This document shows positions 40,749 through 49,496 of a DNA stretch of 64,000 nt, in pieces. Numbering within the stretch: the stretch's first letter is position 1; each line of letters opens with the position of its first letter. Both the position numbers and the translations under genes were made by a program. The DNA is taken from positions 24,454 to 88,453 of the forward strand of contig NZ_BCQQ01000009.1 in NCBI RefSeq assembly GCF_001552155.1. The letters run 5' to 3'. The stretch comes from Actinomadura formosensis NBRC 14204. GTDB lineage: Bacteria > Actinomycetota > Actinomycetes > Streptosporangiales > Streptosporangiaceae. The notes below the pieces were generated by a model. It was given only the letters and a program-made list of their open reading frames with translations. It was not told the origin of the DNA and did no database searches.

Positions 40749-41339
40749 TCAGGAACCGGCGACCAGCGCCTCGGTGGCGTGCAGCGCCGGATCGGCCGGC
40801 AGGTCGGGGTCGAGGATCAGCTGCAGCAGCAGGCCGTCCAGCACCGCGGTGAACAGCATCGCGGTGCCCTCGCGGCGGTCGATGGGCCAGTCCGGGCACA
40901 GGTGGCCGAGCCGCGCGGCGATCCGGGCCCGGACGGACCGCGACCAGTCCCGCCGCTCGGCGCCCATCCGCGGGTCCCGCAGCGCCCGCACCAGCAGTTC
41001 GGCGGCGAGCCGCAGGTTGCGCTCGCCGTCGACCATGCCCGGCACGAGATCGCGCAGCGTGCGCAGCGCGGCCGGGGTGTCGGGCGCGGCGAGCAGCGCG
41101 TCCACCACCGGATCGATGATCAGCTCGCTGGCGCGCTGCGCGACCGCGAGGTGCAGCCCCGGCAGCCCGTTGAAGTAGTGGTGCAGCAGGCCCGGACGGG
41201 TGCGGGCGCGGTCCGTGACGGCCCGCGCCGTGACCGCGGGCCAGCCGCCCTCGGCGAGCAGGTCGAGGCCGATCCGTACGAGCTGGTCCCTGCGCGCCCG
41301 CCCGCGAGGAGTCGACGCGCGATGGTCCTCGTGGGTCAT
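40749..41339 (-). CDS. TetR-family regulator
   Basis: 196 residues. The helix-turn-helix reads RIGLDLLAEGGWPAVTARAV then RTRPGLLHHYFNGLPGLHLA (residues 22-62). The C-terminal ligand domain is typical of small-molecule repressors of the BetI/TetR_C group. It converges on USP 4, 3 nt apart. A 13-bp perfect palindrome 23 nt upstream of its start is a likely autorepressor site. Target and ligand are unknown; the adjacent hsaF operon on the same strand (162 nt away) is a candidate. Confidence 0.88.
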   Translation of the reverse strand: MTHEDHRASTPRGRARRDQLVRIGLDLLAEGGWPAVTARAVTDRARTRPGLLHHYFNGLPGLHLAVAQRASELIIDPVVDALLAAPDTPAALRTLRDLVPGMVDGERNLRLAAELLVRALRDPRMGAERRDWSRSVRARIAARLGHLCPDWPIDRREGTAMLFTAVLDGLLLQLILDPDLPADPALHATEALVAGS

Positions 41340-41361
41340 GCCGCCCAAGCTATCCCAACCC

Positions 41362-41374
41362 TTGCACCGTGCAA
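41362..41374. promoter_or_regulatory. Palindromic operator before the TetR gene
   Basis: TTGCAC-C-GTGCAA, perfect 6-1-6 inverted repeat in a short AT-richer stretch 23 nt before the TetR start. Confidence 0.6.
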
Positions 41375-41500
41375 AGATCATGGTAGGGCCGGGTTCGGGC
41401 ATCATTCCCCCGCGTCCGGGTAAGGGCGCGGCGGCCGTTCGCAACGGCCCCCGCGCCCTCCGGGAAGACCCGGACGTGAGCCCCCTCGTGCAGGGCCGCC

Positions 41501-42535
41501 CTACGACGCGCGTTCGCGCTCCGCGCGCAGCTGCAGCGCCACGTCGATGATCATGTCTTCCTGGCCGCCCACGTAGCCGGCCTCGCCGACCTTCTGCAGG
41601 ATCTCGTGCGCCGGGACCTCGTAGCGCTCCGCCGCCCGCTCGGCGTGCAGCAGGAAGCTGGAGTACACGCCCGCGTACCCCTGCGTGATCGCGCCGCGGT
41701 CCGCGAACGGCAGCCGGTGCAGGAACGGCTTCACCACCTCGTCGGCGGCGGCCATCACGCCCTGCACGTCCACGCCCGTCGGGACGCCGAGCCGCTCGAA
41801 CGTCGGGACCAGGACCTCGGTCGGGGAGTTGCCCGCCCCCGCGCCGAGCGCGCACAGCGCCCCGTCGATCTGCAGGGCGCCGTTCTGCTGCGCCAGCACG
41901 GAGTTCGCGACGCCCAGCGACAGGTTCTGGTGGCCGTGGAACCCGACCTGCGCCTCGTGCCCGATCTCCTTGACGACCGCGCTGATCCGCTCCTGCGCGT
42001 CGCCGAGGACGAGCGCGCCCGCCGAGTCGACGACGTAGACGCACTGCGCGCCGCCGTCCACCATGATCCGGGCCTGCTTCGCCAGGACGTCCGGCTCGAC
42101 CCGGTGCGCCATCATCAGGAACCCGACGGTCTCCATGCCGAGGTCCCGGGCGGCGGCGAAGTGCTGCAGCGACACGTCCGCCTCGGTGCAGTGCGTCGCG
42201 ATCCGCGCCACGGCGGCGCCCGCGTCATGCGCCAGCTTCAGATCCTCGACCGTGCCGACGCCCGGCAGCATCAGCACCGCGATCTTCGCCCGGGTCGCCT
42301 CGTCCACGGCGGCGGCGACGAGCTTGACGTCGTCCTCCAGCGAGAAGCCGTAGTTGAAGGACGAGCCGCCGAGGCCGTCGCCGTGCGTGACCTCGATGAC
42401 CTCCACCCCGGCCGCGTCCAGCGCGTGCACGACACCGCGGACCTGCTCCTCGGTGAAGCGGTGGGCCATCGCGTGGCTGCCGTCGCGCAGCGTCGAGTCG
42501 GTGATCCGGATCTTCTCAGCGGTCTTCTCGGTCAT
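41501..42535 (-). CDS. hsaF: 4-hydroxy-2-oxovalerate aldolase (HsaF/BphI family)
   Basis: 344 residues, DRE-TIM metallolyase. The signature [18 protein letters not shown] is at residues 9-26, with metal ligands in [15 protein letters not shown] near residue 203. C-terminal residues 290-344 are the DmpG-like communication domain. It splits 4-hydroxy-2-oxo acids to pyruvate and an aldehyde, which is channelled to the dehydrogenase encoded by the preceding gene. The start overlaps that gene's stop by 4 nt. Steroid-pathway (hsa) assignment follows family similarity; a general aromatic meta-cleavage role is possible. Confidence 0.9.
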   Translation of the reverse strand: MTEKTAEKIRITDSTLRDGSHAMAHRFTEEQVRGVVHALDAAGVEVIEVTHGDGLGGSSFNYGFSLEDDVKLVAAAVDEATRAKIAVLMLPGVGTVEDLKLAHDAGAAVARIATHCTEADVSLQHFAAARDLGMETVGFLMMAHRVEPDVLAKQARIMVDGGAQCVYVVDSAGALVLGDAQERISAVVKEIGHEAQVGFHGHQNLSLGVANSVLAQQNGALQIDGALCALGAGAGNSPTEVLVPTFERLGVPTGVDVQGVMAAADEVVKPFLHRLPFADRGAITQGYAGVYSSFLLHAERAAERYEVPAHEILQKVGEAGYVGGQEDMIIDVALQLRAERERAS

Positions 42536-43479
42536 GAGGTGGCCTTCCTGCGCGCGATCTGCTCGCCGACCCGGGCGGCTGCCGCGGTCATGATGTCGAG
42601 GTTGCCGGCCCACGGCGGCAGGTAGTCGCCGTTGCCGCGGACCTCCAGGAACACCGCGACGCGGGCCATCCCGTTCCAGATGTCGCGGGGCCCGTCGAAC
42701 TGCGGCTCGGCCCGCAGCGTGTAGCCGGGGACGTACACGGCGACCTCGGCCACCATCTTCTCGACCGACTCCTGGATCGCCCCCGTGTCGGCGTCCGGCG
42801 GGATCGCGCAGAACACCGTGTCCCGCATGATCATCGGCGGGTCGACCGGGTTCAGGATGATGATCGCCTTGCCCCGCCCGGCACCGCCGACCTTCTCGAT
42901 CGCGCGGGCCGTGGTCTGGGTGAACTCGTCGATGTTCGCGCGGGTGCCGGGGCCGGCGGAGCGGGACGCGATCGACGCGACGATCTCCGCGTACGGCACC
43001 GGGACGACGGACGACACCGCGTGCACGATCGGGATCGTCGCCTGCCCCCCGCACGTGATCATGTTGAGGTTCGGGGCGTCCGACAGCGTGTCCAGGTTCA
43101 CCGGCGGGCACACGAGCGGGCCCGTCGCGGCCGGCGTCAGGTCGATCGCGGTGATCCCGGCCTCTTCGTAGCGGGGGGCGTTGGCGAGATGCGCCTTCGC
43201 CGACGTCGACTCGAACACGAGGTCGGGCAGCGTCGGCTGCTTCAGCAGCCAGTCGACGCCCTCCGCCGACGCCTCGACGCCCATCTTGCGGGCGCGCTCC
43301 AGCCCGTCCGACCCGGGGATCACCCCGACCACCGAGTGGACGTCGATCAGCTCGCTGCGCATCAGCTTGACCAGCAGGTCCGTGCCGATGTTGCCGGGGC
43401 CGACGATCGCGGCGCTCAGCCTGCGCCCGGCTCCCGGCGAGGGGACGGTCTCCCGCGCCCCCCGGTCCGCTTCGCTCAT
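42532..43479 (-). CDS. hsaG: Acetaldehyde/propionaldehyde dehydrogenase, acylating (HsaG/BphJ family)
   Basis: 315 residues. The NAD-binding motif [20 protein letters not shown] is at residues 23-42, the catalytic cysteine in [18 protein letters not shown] near residue 142, and the C-terminal [10 protein letters not shown] is conserved. It forms a heterotetramer with the aldolase and converts the released aldehyde plus CoA into acyl-CoA and NADH. The start ATG at 43479 overlaps the hydratase stop by 4 nt and the stop overlaps the aldolase start by 4 nt. Confidence 0.92.
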   Translation of the reverse strand: MSEADRGARETVPSPGAGRRLSAAIVGPGNIGTDLLVKLMRSELIDVHSVVGVIPGSDGLERARKMGVEASAEGVDWLLKQPTLPDLVFESTSAKAHLANAPRYEEAGITAIDLTPAATGPLVCPPVNLDTLSDAPNLNMITCGGQATIPIVHAVSSVVPVPYAEIVASIASRSAGPGTRANIDEFTQTTARAIEKVGGAGRGKAIIILNPVDPPMIMRDTVFCAIPPDADTGAIQESVEKMVAEVAVYVPGYTLRAEPQFDGPRDIWNGMARVAVFLEVRGNGDYLPPWAGNLDIMTAAAARVGEQIARRKATS

Positions 43480-44273
43480 GTCAGCTCCTCCTTTCCGAAC
43501 CGGGCGGTCACCGAACCGATCCCGGCGAACGTCGCCGTCAGGGTCTCCCCGGGCGCGACCGGCACGGCCGCGGTGATCGAACCGGGCAGCACCACGTGCC
43601 CCGCCTCCAGCGTCACGCCGCGCTCGCCGAGCACGTTGGCCAGCCAGACCAGCGCGTTGATCGGCGAGCCCAGCACCGCGCCGCCCGCGCCGGTGTCGAT
43701 CAGGTCGCCGTCGCGGCGCAGCAGGCAGCCCATCAGCGACAGGTCCTGGTCGTCCAGCCGGACCGGGCGGGTACCGAGCACGACGCCGCCGCTGGAGGCG
43801 TTGTCGGCGATCGTGTCCGGCAGCGTGATCTTCCAGTCCGCGATGCGCGAGTCGATGACCTCCAGCGCCGGCAGCACGTACTCGACGGCCGCGACGGCGT
43901 CGGCGGCGGTCGCGCCCGGCCCGGCCAGCGGCCGGCCGAGCACGAACGCGATCTCCGGCTCGATCCGCGGCTGCAGGAACCGGCCGGTGTCGATCGGGGC
44001 GCTGTCCTGCAGGAACATCGTGTCCAGCAGGACACCGAAGTCCGGCTGGTTCACCCCCATCTGGCGCTGCATCGCGGCCGAGGTCAGCCCGACCTTGTGG
44101 CCCTTGATCCGCGCGCCGGCGGCGGTCCACGCCTCGACCTGGGCGAGCTGGACCGCGTAGGCGTCGGCCACCGACATGTCCGGATGGTCCTTCGTCAGCG
44201 GCGAGATGGGAGTGCCGGTCGCGTACGCGTCGAGCAGCGCCGCCGCGGCCTTCTCCACGGAACCCGGATCCAT
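43476..44273 (-). CDS. hsaE: 2-keto-4-pentenoate hydratase (HsaE/MhpD family)
   Basis: 265 residues. Family motifs: [20 protein letters not shown] near residue 57, metal-binding [12 protein letters not shown] near residue 103, and [20 protein letters not shown] near residue 196. It hydrates 2-hydroxypenta-2,4-dienoate to 4-hydroxy-2-oxovalerate, the substrate of the aldolase. First gene of the three-gene operon, divergent from the IclR regulator across 94 nt. ATG at 44273 with AAAGGA in front. Confidence 0.9.
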   Translation of the reverse strand: MDPGSVEKAAAALLDAYATGTPISPLTKDHPDMSVADAYAVQLAQVEAWTAAGARIKGHKVGLTSAAMQRQMGVNQPDFGVLLDTMFLQDSAPIDTGRFLQPRIEPEIAFVLGRPLAGPGATAADAVAAVEYVLPALEVIDSRIADWKITLPDTIADNASSGGVVLGTRPVRLDDQDLSLMGCLLRRDGDLIDTGAGGAVLGSPINALVWLANVLGERGVTLEAGHVVLPGSITAAVPVAPGETLTATFAGIGSVTARFGKEELT

Positions 44274-44341
44274 TGGGCCGTCCTTTCGTTGTCTGCCGTG
44301 GCCGAGCCTCTCCCGCCGCGGCCACGGCGGGCAACGCGCGC

Positions 44342-44358
44342 GTCCCGCGTGGTGGGAC
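44342..44358. promoter_or_regulatory. Inverted repeat in the hsaE/IclR divergent promoter
   Basis: GTCCC-N7-GGGAC, 9 nt before the IclR start. The half-sites point outward, opposite to DosR boxes, so it is more likely an IclR operator. Confidence 0.45.
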
Positions 44359-44367
44359 ACTTCTTCC

Positions 44368-45111
44368 ATGCCGTCCGACGACAGCTTCCTGCGCCGCGCC
44401 GTCGCGGTGCTCACCGCGTTCCGGGCCGACGACGACGGCCTCGGCGCCGCCGAACTGGCCCGCCGCAGCGGCCTGCCGAAGTCGACCGCCCACCGCATCG
44501 CCCTGGAGCTCGCCGAGGCCGGCCTCCTGGAGCGGGACGGGCCGCGGGTGCGGCTCGGGCTGAAGCTGTTCGAGATCGGGCAGCGGGTGCCGCGCCAGCG
44601 GGTGCTGCGGGACGCGGCCGTCCCGTCCATGTCGGACCTGCGGGAGGCGACCCGGCAGACCGTCCATCTCGCGGTGCTGGAGGGCGCCGAGGTCGTCTAC
44701 GTGGAGATCCTCGGCTCCTCCGGCGGGCCCCGGCTGCCGTCCAAGGTCGGCGGCCGGCTGCCCGCGCACGTGACCGGGGTCGGCAAGGCGATCCTGGCGT
44801 TCTCCCCGCCGGAGGCGGTGCAGGCCGTCCTGGAGTCCGGCCTGGTCAAGGCCAGTGAGCGCAGCGTCACCGCGCCGGGGCTGCTCGCGAGGGAACTGGA
44901 GCGGATCCACCGCGAGGGCGTCGCCTACGACCGGGAGGAGTCCGGTGCCGGGATCGTGTGCGCGGCGAGCCCCGTCCTCGGCCCGGACGGCCTGGCGCTC
45001 GGCGCGCTGTCGGTGTCGGGATGGGCGACGAAGATGCGGCTGGCCGCGGTGGCCCCGGCCGTGCACACCGCCGCGCTCACCCTCTCCCGTACCCTCCAGG
45101 GCGCGCGCTGA
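44368..45111 (+). CDS. IclR-family regulator of the hydratase-aldolase operon
   Basis: 247 residues. The N-terminal winged helix reads [20 protein letters not shown] (residues 28-47). The IclR effector domain is marked by [15 protein letters not shown] near residue 130 and the later [19 protein letters not shown]. It is divergent from hsaE and is the obvious local regulator, probably induced by a keto-acid or CoA intermediate. The end nearly touches the stop of the convergent oxidase gene. Confidence 0.9.
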   Translation: MPSDDSFLRRAVAVLTAFRADDDGLGAAELARRSGLPKSTAHRIALELAEAGLLERDGPRVRLGLKLFEIGQRVPRQRVLRDAAVPSMSDLREATRQTVHLAVLEGAEVVYVEILGSSGGPRLPSKVGGRLPAHVTGVGKAILAFSPPEAVQAVLESGLVKASERSVTAPGLLARELERIHREGVAYDREESGAGIVCAASPVLGPDGLALGALSVSGWATKMRLAAVAPAVHTAALTLSRTLQGAR

Positions 45112-45112
45112 C

Positions 45113-45138
45113 GCGGTCAGCCGTCGCGGTCAGCCGTC
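45113..45138. repeat. 13-bp perfect tandem duplication at the oxidase stop codon
   Basis: GCGGTCAGCCGTC twice in a row (45113-45125, 45126-45138), spanning the stop codon of the FAD/Fe-S oxidase on the minus strand and the gap to the IclR stop. Confidence 0.9.
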
Positions 45139-47973
45139 CGGGAGGTGGCGGGCCAGGAGCTGGGCCAGGTGCTCTCCGTCGCGGTGCGCCAGGTCGCTCA
45201 GCTGGGTGCGGCAACTGAACCCGTCGGCCAGGACGACCTCGTCCTCCCCGGTCTTGCGGACGGCCGGGAGCAGTTGGGTCTCGGCGACCGCGACCGACAC
45301 CTCGTGATGCCCCTTCTCGACGCCGAAGTTCCCGGCGAGCCCGCAGCAGCCGCCGAGCCCGCCGACCCGCGCGCCCGCCTTCTCCAGCAGGGCGGCGTCC
45401 TTCGTCCAGCCCATGACGGCGTGGTGGTGGCAGTGCGGCTGCGCGATCCCGGACACACCGGACAGGTCGGGTGGCGTCCAGTCGCCGGTCTCGGCGAGCA
45501 GCTCGGCAAGGGTGCGGGTCGCGGCGGCCACCTCCCGCGCGGCGGCGGCGTCCACGCCCCGCAGCAGCTCCTCCGCGTCCGACCGCAGCACCCCCGTGCA
45601 GGACGGCTCCATGCCGACGACCTTCGCGCCGCGGCGCACATGGGGGAGCAGCGCGCGGACGGTCCGCCCGGCCTGCGCGCGCGCCCCGTCCAGCTGGCCG
45701 GTCGAGATCCACGTGATCCCGCAGCACACCGGACGTCCGGTCACCGTCACCCGGTAACCGGCGTGCTCCAGCACCTTCACGGTCGCCTTGCCGACCTCCG
45801 GCGAGAACGCGTCGGTGAAGGTGTCCACGAACAGGACGACGTCGCCGTTGCGTCCCTCCGGGCTGCGGTGGGAGGCGAACCAGCGCCGGAACGTCTCGGG
45901 CGCGAGCGGCGGAAGCGTCCGCCGCCGGTCGATCCCCGCGCCCCAGGCGACCAGCGGTTTCAGGGCACGCGACCGGGTCGCCGCGGTCATGACCCGGAGC
46001 ATCGCGGGCGCCTTCGCCGCGAGCCGCGTCCAGCGCGGCAGCCACCCCAGCGCGTAGTGGGAGCGGGGCCGGATCCTCCCGCGGTACCGCCGGTGCAGCG
46101 CCTCGGCCTTGTAGGACGCCATGTCGACGCCGGTCGGGCAGTCGGACGCGCACCCCTTGCACGCAAGGCACAGGTCGAGGACGTCGTGCAGCGCTTCGGA
46201 CCGCCAGCCGTCCGGCCCGAGGCCCCCGCTGACGACCTCCTGAAGGACCCGCGCACGCCCGCGCGTGGAGTCCTTCTCCTCCCGGGTGGCGAGGTAGGAG
46301 GGGCACATGACACCGCCCGCCGCCGTGCTGTCGGCGCGGCATTTGCCCACCCCGGTACACCGGTGCACGGCTCGCGCCAGATCGCCGCGATCGTCCCGGT
46401 AGGCGAGACCGAGCCCCCGCCTCATCGGGATGAGCCGCACCGCCCGCAGATCGGCGTCCACGGGCGCCGGGCGGACGATCACCCCCCGGTTCAGCACGTC
46501 ATCGGGATCGAAGACGTCCTTGACGGCCGAGCACAACGCCAGCGCCTCGGCCGAGTACATGTGCGGCAGCAGCTCACTGCGCGCCCGCCCGTCTCCGTGC
46601 TCGCCCGACATGGTGCCGCCGTGCCGGGCGGCCAGCGCCGCCGCCTCGTTCAGGAAGTCCCGGAAGAGCCGCGCGCCCTCCGCCCGCCCGAGCGGGAAGT
46701 CGATCCGCACATGGATGCAGCCGTCCCCGAAATGCCCGTACGGGACGCCGAAGAACCGGTACTCGCCGAGCAGCGCCTCGAACTCCCGCAGATAGGCGCC
46801 GAGCCGCTCGGGCGGGACGGCCGCGTCCTCCCACCCCGCGTGGGCCTGCTCACCGCCGGGCGTGCGCGCGACCAGCCCGGACCCGTCCTCGCGGATCCGC
46901 CACAGCGCCTCGGCCAGCGCCATGTCCTCGACCGTCATCGCCTCGACGCACCCGGACTCGCCGGCGACCCTGCGCGCCGTGGCCCGCAGTGCCCCGAGCT
47001 CCGGTCCGGCCAGCTCCACCAGCAGCCACCCGGACCCGTCCGGCAGCGGCGGCACCGCGCCGGCGCCCCGCCGCTCCCGCACGACCCCGGTGATCCGCGA
47101 GTCCAGCCCCTCGCACGCCACGGGCCCGTGCGGCAGGATCGCCGGGACGGCGTCGGCGGCCTCCGCCATCGACCCGTACCCCAGCACGACCAGCACCCGG
47201 TACGCGGGCTCCCGCACCATCCGCACCCGCGCCGCCAGGGTCAGCGCGAGCGTCCCCTCGCTGCCCACCAGGGCCCGGGCGACATCGAACCCCTTCTCCG
47301 GCAGCAGATGTTCGAGCGAGTAACCCGACACCTGCCGCCCGAACCTCCCGAACTCCGTCCGGATGAGCGCCAGGTTCCCATCCACCAGCCCCCGGAGCCG
47401 GTCGAGAAGCCCGCTCCGTGCGGGCCCCCCGGGCACGTCCCCGAGCCCGAGCCGCTCCCCGGACCCGGTCACCACGTCGAGGCCCAGCACGTTGTCGCTC
47501 GTCCGCCCGTAGCCGAGGGCCCGCGACCCGCACGCGTTGTTGCCGATCATCCCACCGAGCGTGGCCCGCGTCCGGGTGGACGGATCGGGCCCGAACCGCA
47601 GCCCGTGCCGCGCCGCCACCTGATGCAGCCGCGCCTGCACGATGCCCGGCTCGACCAGCGCCGTCCCCGCGTCCGGATCGATCTCCAGCACCCGGTTCAG
47701 ATACCGGCCGGCGTCCACCACGACCCCCGGCCCGACCGCGTTCCCCGCGATCGAGGTCCCGGCGCCGCGCATCGTCAGCGGGACCCCGAGATCCCGGCAG
47801 ACCCCCAGCACCACCGGCAGTTCGCCGACCTCCCGGGGGGTCACCACGACCGCCGGAGGCACCCGGTAGAGCGAGGCGTCGGACGAGTACATGGCCCGCG
47901 CGAGCGCCGACGCGTCGACCCCGCTCACCCCGGCCTCCCGCAGCGCCTCCGCAATCTCGCGACGATCGCCCAC
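45130..47973 (-). CDS. FAD-linked oxidase fused to Fe-S (CCG-domain) electron-transfer module
   Basis: 947 residues. An N-terminal PCMH-type FAD domain (RGAGTSIAGNAVGPGVVVDA near residue 68, TLGGMIGNNACGSRALGYGR near residue 137) is followed by the FAD-oxidase C domain. Next come two 4Fe-4S motifs, the second being CLACKGCASDCPTG near residue 604, and a pair of CCG domains (CCGITWIS, GGCCGLAGNF). The layout is that of D-lactate or glycolate-type dehydrogenases (Dld-II, GlcD-GlcF fused), feeding electrons to quinone. The substrate, a 2-hydroxy acid, cannot be fixed. The GTG at 47973 with GGAGGG 8 nt upstream is preferred to a TTG at 47988. Confidence 0.88.
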   Translation of the reverse strand: MGDRREIAEALREAGVSGVDASALARAMYSSDASLYRVPPAVVVTPREVGELPVVLGVCRDLGVPLTMRGAGTSIAGNAVGPGVVVDAGRYLNRVLEIDPDAGTALVEPGIVQARLHQVAARHGLRFGPDPSTRTRATLGGMIGNNACGSRALGYGRTSDNVLGLDVVTGSGERLGLGDVPGGPARSGLLDRLRGLVDGNLALIRTEFGRFGRQVSGYSLEHLLPEKGFDVARALVGSEGTLALTLAARVRMVREPAYRVLVVLGYGSMAEAADAVPAILPHGPVACEGLDSRITGVVRERRGAGAVPPLPDGSGWLLVELAGPELGALRATARRVAGESGCVEAMTVEDMALAEALWRIREDGSGLVARTPGGEQAHAGWEDAAVPPERLGAYLREFEALLGEYRFFGVPYGHFGDGCIHVRIDFPLGRAEGARLFRDFLNEAAALAARHGGTMSGEHGDGRARSELLPHMYSAEALALCSAVKDVFDPDDVLNRGVIVRPAPVDADLRAVRLIPMRRGLGLAYRDDRGDLARAVHRCTGVGKCRADSTAAGGVMCPSYLATREEKDSTRGRARVLQEVVSGGLGPDGWRSEALHDVLDLCLACKGCASDCPTGVDMASYKAEALHRRYRGRIRPRSHYALGWLPRWTRLAAKAPAMLRVMTAATRSRALKPLVAWGAGIDRRRTLPPLAPETFRRWFASHRSPEGRNGDVVLFVDTFTDAFSPEVGKATVKVLEHAGYRVTVTGRPVCCGITWISTGQLDGARAQAGRTVRALLPHVRRGAKVVGMEPSCTGVLRSDAEELLRGVDAAAAREVAAATRTLAELLAETGDWTPPDLSGVSGIAQPHCHHHAVMGWTKDAALLEKAGARVGGLGGCCGLAGNFGVEKGHHEVSVAVAETQLLPAVRKTGEDEVVLADGFSCRTQLSDLAHRDGEHLAQLLARHLPDG

Positions 47974-48059
47974 CGTCCCGCCCTCCAAACCGGCCGTGAC
48001 CCGCGTGAACTCCTCCCCATGGACGGTAGTACCGCCGCCGGCCGGGCGCTCGGCAGCGG

Positions 48060-48095
48060 GGGTCTTTGGGGGGTGGTTGTCGGGACGAAGGTCCC
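48060..48095 (+). promoter_or_regulatory. Paired DosR-like boxes upstream of narK
   Basis: A perfect core GGGAC-GAAG-GTCCC at 48082-48095 and a weaker GGGTC-TTTG-GGGGG at 48060-48073, 22 nt apart, about 115 nt before narK. narK2 is a DosR target in M. tuberculosis. Confidence 0.72.
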
Positions 48096-48211
48096 TTTAT
48101 GGGGGGTGGCGGGGTCCGGGAGGGTGTGTAGCGGCGACGGGGAACACGATCATGGTTACCGCCGTCGGGGCTGGGGAATGCCCAACGGAATTGCGCTGGG
48201 AGCGATCGGAA

Positions 48212-49462
48212 ATGGTACGGCACATGCCTAAGACACAGCAGGAACCCGAACCCGGGCCCACGGGAGCCGAGCGGGCCGGGACCGGGCGGCCCATGCTCAT
48301 GCTGGTGATGGCCACCCTCGGATTCGCGATGAACTTCTGGGCGTGGGCGTTGCTGAGCCCGCTCGGGCCCCGCTTCAAGGACTCGCTGGCGCTGACAACG
48401 TTCGAGCAGTCCCTGCTGGTGGCGGTGCCCGTGGTGGTCGGGTCGGTCGGGCGGATCCCGGTGGGTGCGCTGACCGACCGGTTCGGCGGCCGGGTGATGT
48501 TCCCGGTGGTGTCGTTGCTCACGATCGTGCCCGTCCTCTATCTGGGACTGGCCGGGCATTCGTCACTGACGGCGCTGCTCGTGGGAGGCTTCTTCCTCGG
48601 CATCGCGGGGACGGCGTTCGCGGTCGGGGTGCCGTTCGTGAACGGATGGTTCCCGCCGGAGCGGCGCGGGCTCGCGATCGGGATCTTCGGCGCGGGGATG
48701 GGCGGAACCGCCATCAGCGCGCTGACCACCGTCAAGGCGGCCGACAAGTTCGGGATGGAGTTCCCGTTCGTGCTGACGGCGATCCTGCTGGCGCTGTACG
48801 CGGTGGCCGCGTGGTTCGTGCTGCGGGAGGCGCCGGGACACACCGCGCCGACCGAGCCGCTCACCAAGCGGCTGGCGGCGACGGTCCGGCTGGGCGTCAC
48901 GTGGGAGATGGCGGCTCTGTATGCAGTGGCCTTCGGTGGTTATGTAGCGTTCTCGGTGTATCTACCCACGTATCTGAAGACGGAGTACGGACTGTCACAG
49001 ACGGACGCGGCGAACCGGATGGCGGGATTCGTTCTGCTGGCCGTGGTGATGCGCCCCATTGGCGGCTGGCTGTCCGACCGGATCGGCGCGGCCCAGGTGA
49101 TGCTCGTCTCGCTGGCGGTGACGCTGGTGGGGGCGGCGGTGCAGGCGTCCGCGCCTCCGCTGATGCCGCTCGGCACGATCGCGTTCCTGGCGATGGCGGC
49201 GGCGCTCGGCGCCGGCAGCGGTGCTACGTTCGCGCTGGTGGCGATGCTCGCCCCGGCGAACAAGGTCGGCGCGGTCACCGGCGTGGTCGGTGCGGCGGGC
49301 GGCCTCGGCGGGTTCGTCCCGCCGCTGGTGATGGGGTCCATCTACGGCAGCTACGGCTCCTACACCATCGGGCTGGTGCTGCTCGCGGTCGTGGCCGGGT
49401 CGGCCGCGATCTTCACCGCGACGGTTGTGCGGCGGGCCGTGGCGACCCGCCGGGCCGCCTGA
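48212..49462 (+). CDS. narK: Nitrate/nitrite transporter NarK
   Basis: 416 residues, MFS nitrate-nitrite porter with about twelve membrane helices. Signature segments: GFAMNFWAWALLSPLGPRFK near residue 30, RIPVGALTDRFGGR near residue 80, and two glycine-rich nitrate signatures (AIGIFGAGMGGTAISALTTV; GVVGAAGGLGGFVPPLVMGS). It imports nitrate or exchanges it for nitrite for the reductase encoded 34 nt downstream. ATG at 48212; an alternative at 48224 would remove four residues. Confidence 0.93.
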   Translation: MVRHMPKTQQEPEPGPTGAERAGTGRPMLMLVMATLGFAMNFWAWALLSPLGPRFKDSLALTTFEQSLLVAVPVVVGSVGRIPVGALTDRFGGRVMFPVVSLLTIVPVLYLGLAGHSSLTALLVGGFFLGIAGTAFAVGVPFVNGWFPPERRGLAIGIFGAGMGGTAISALTTVKAADKFGMEFPFVLTAILLALYAVAAWFVLREAPGHTAPTEPLTKRLAATVRLGVTWEMAALYAVAFGGYVAFSVYLPTYLKTEYGLSQTDAANRMAGFVLLAVVMRPIGGWLSDRIGAAQVMLVSLAVTLVGAAVQASAPPLMPLGTIAFLAMAAALGAGSGATFALVAMLAPANKVGAVTGVVGAAGGLGGFVPPLVMGSIYGSYGSYTIGLVLLAVVAGSAAIFTATVVRRAVATRRAA

Positions 49463-49496
49463 GACACGCCGACGGCGTGGAAAGAAGGGATCCGAG

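Noticed and set aside
44342..44358. GTCCC/GGGAC repeat as another DosR box
   Set aside because: The half-sites are in the opposite order (GTCCC first) and 7 nt apart, unlike the boxes before dormancy genes.
45145..48231. A 1028-codon plus-strand open frame opposite the FAD/Fe-S oxidase
   Set aside because: Shadow of the oxidase; composition and lack of a ribosome binding site argue against coding.
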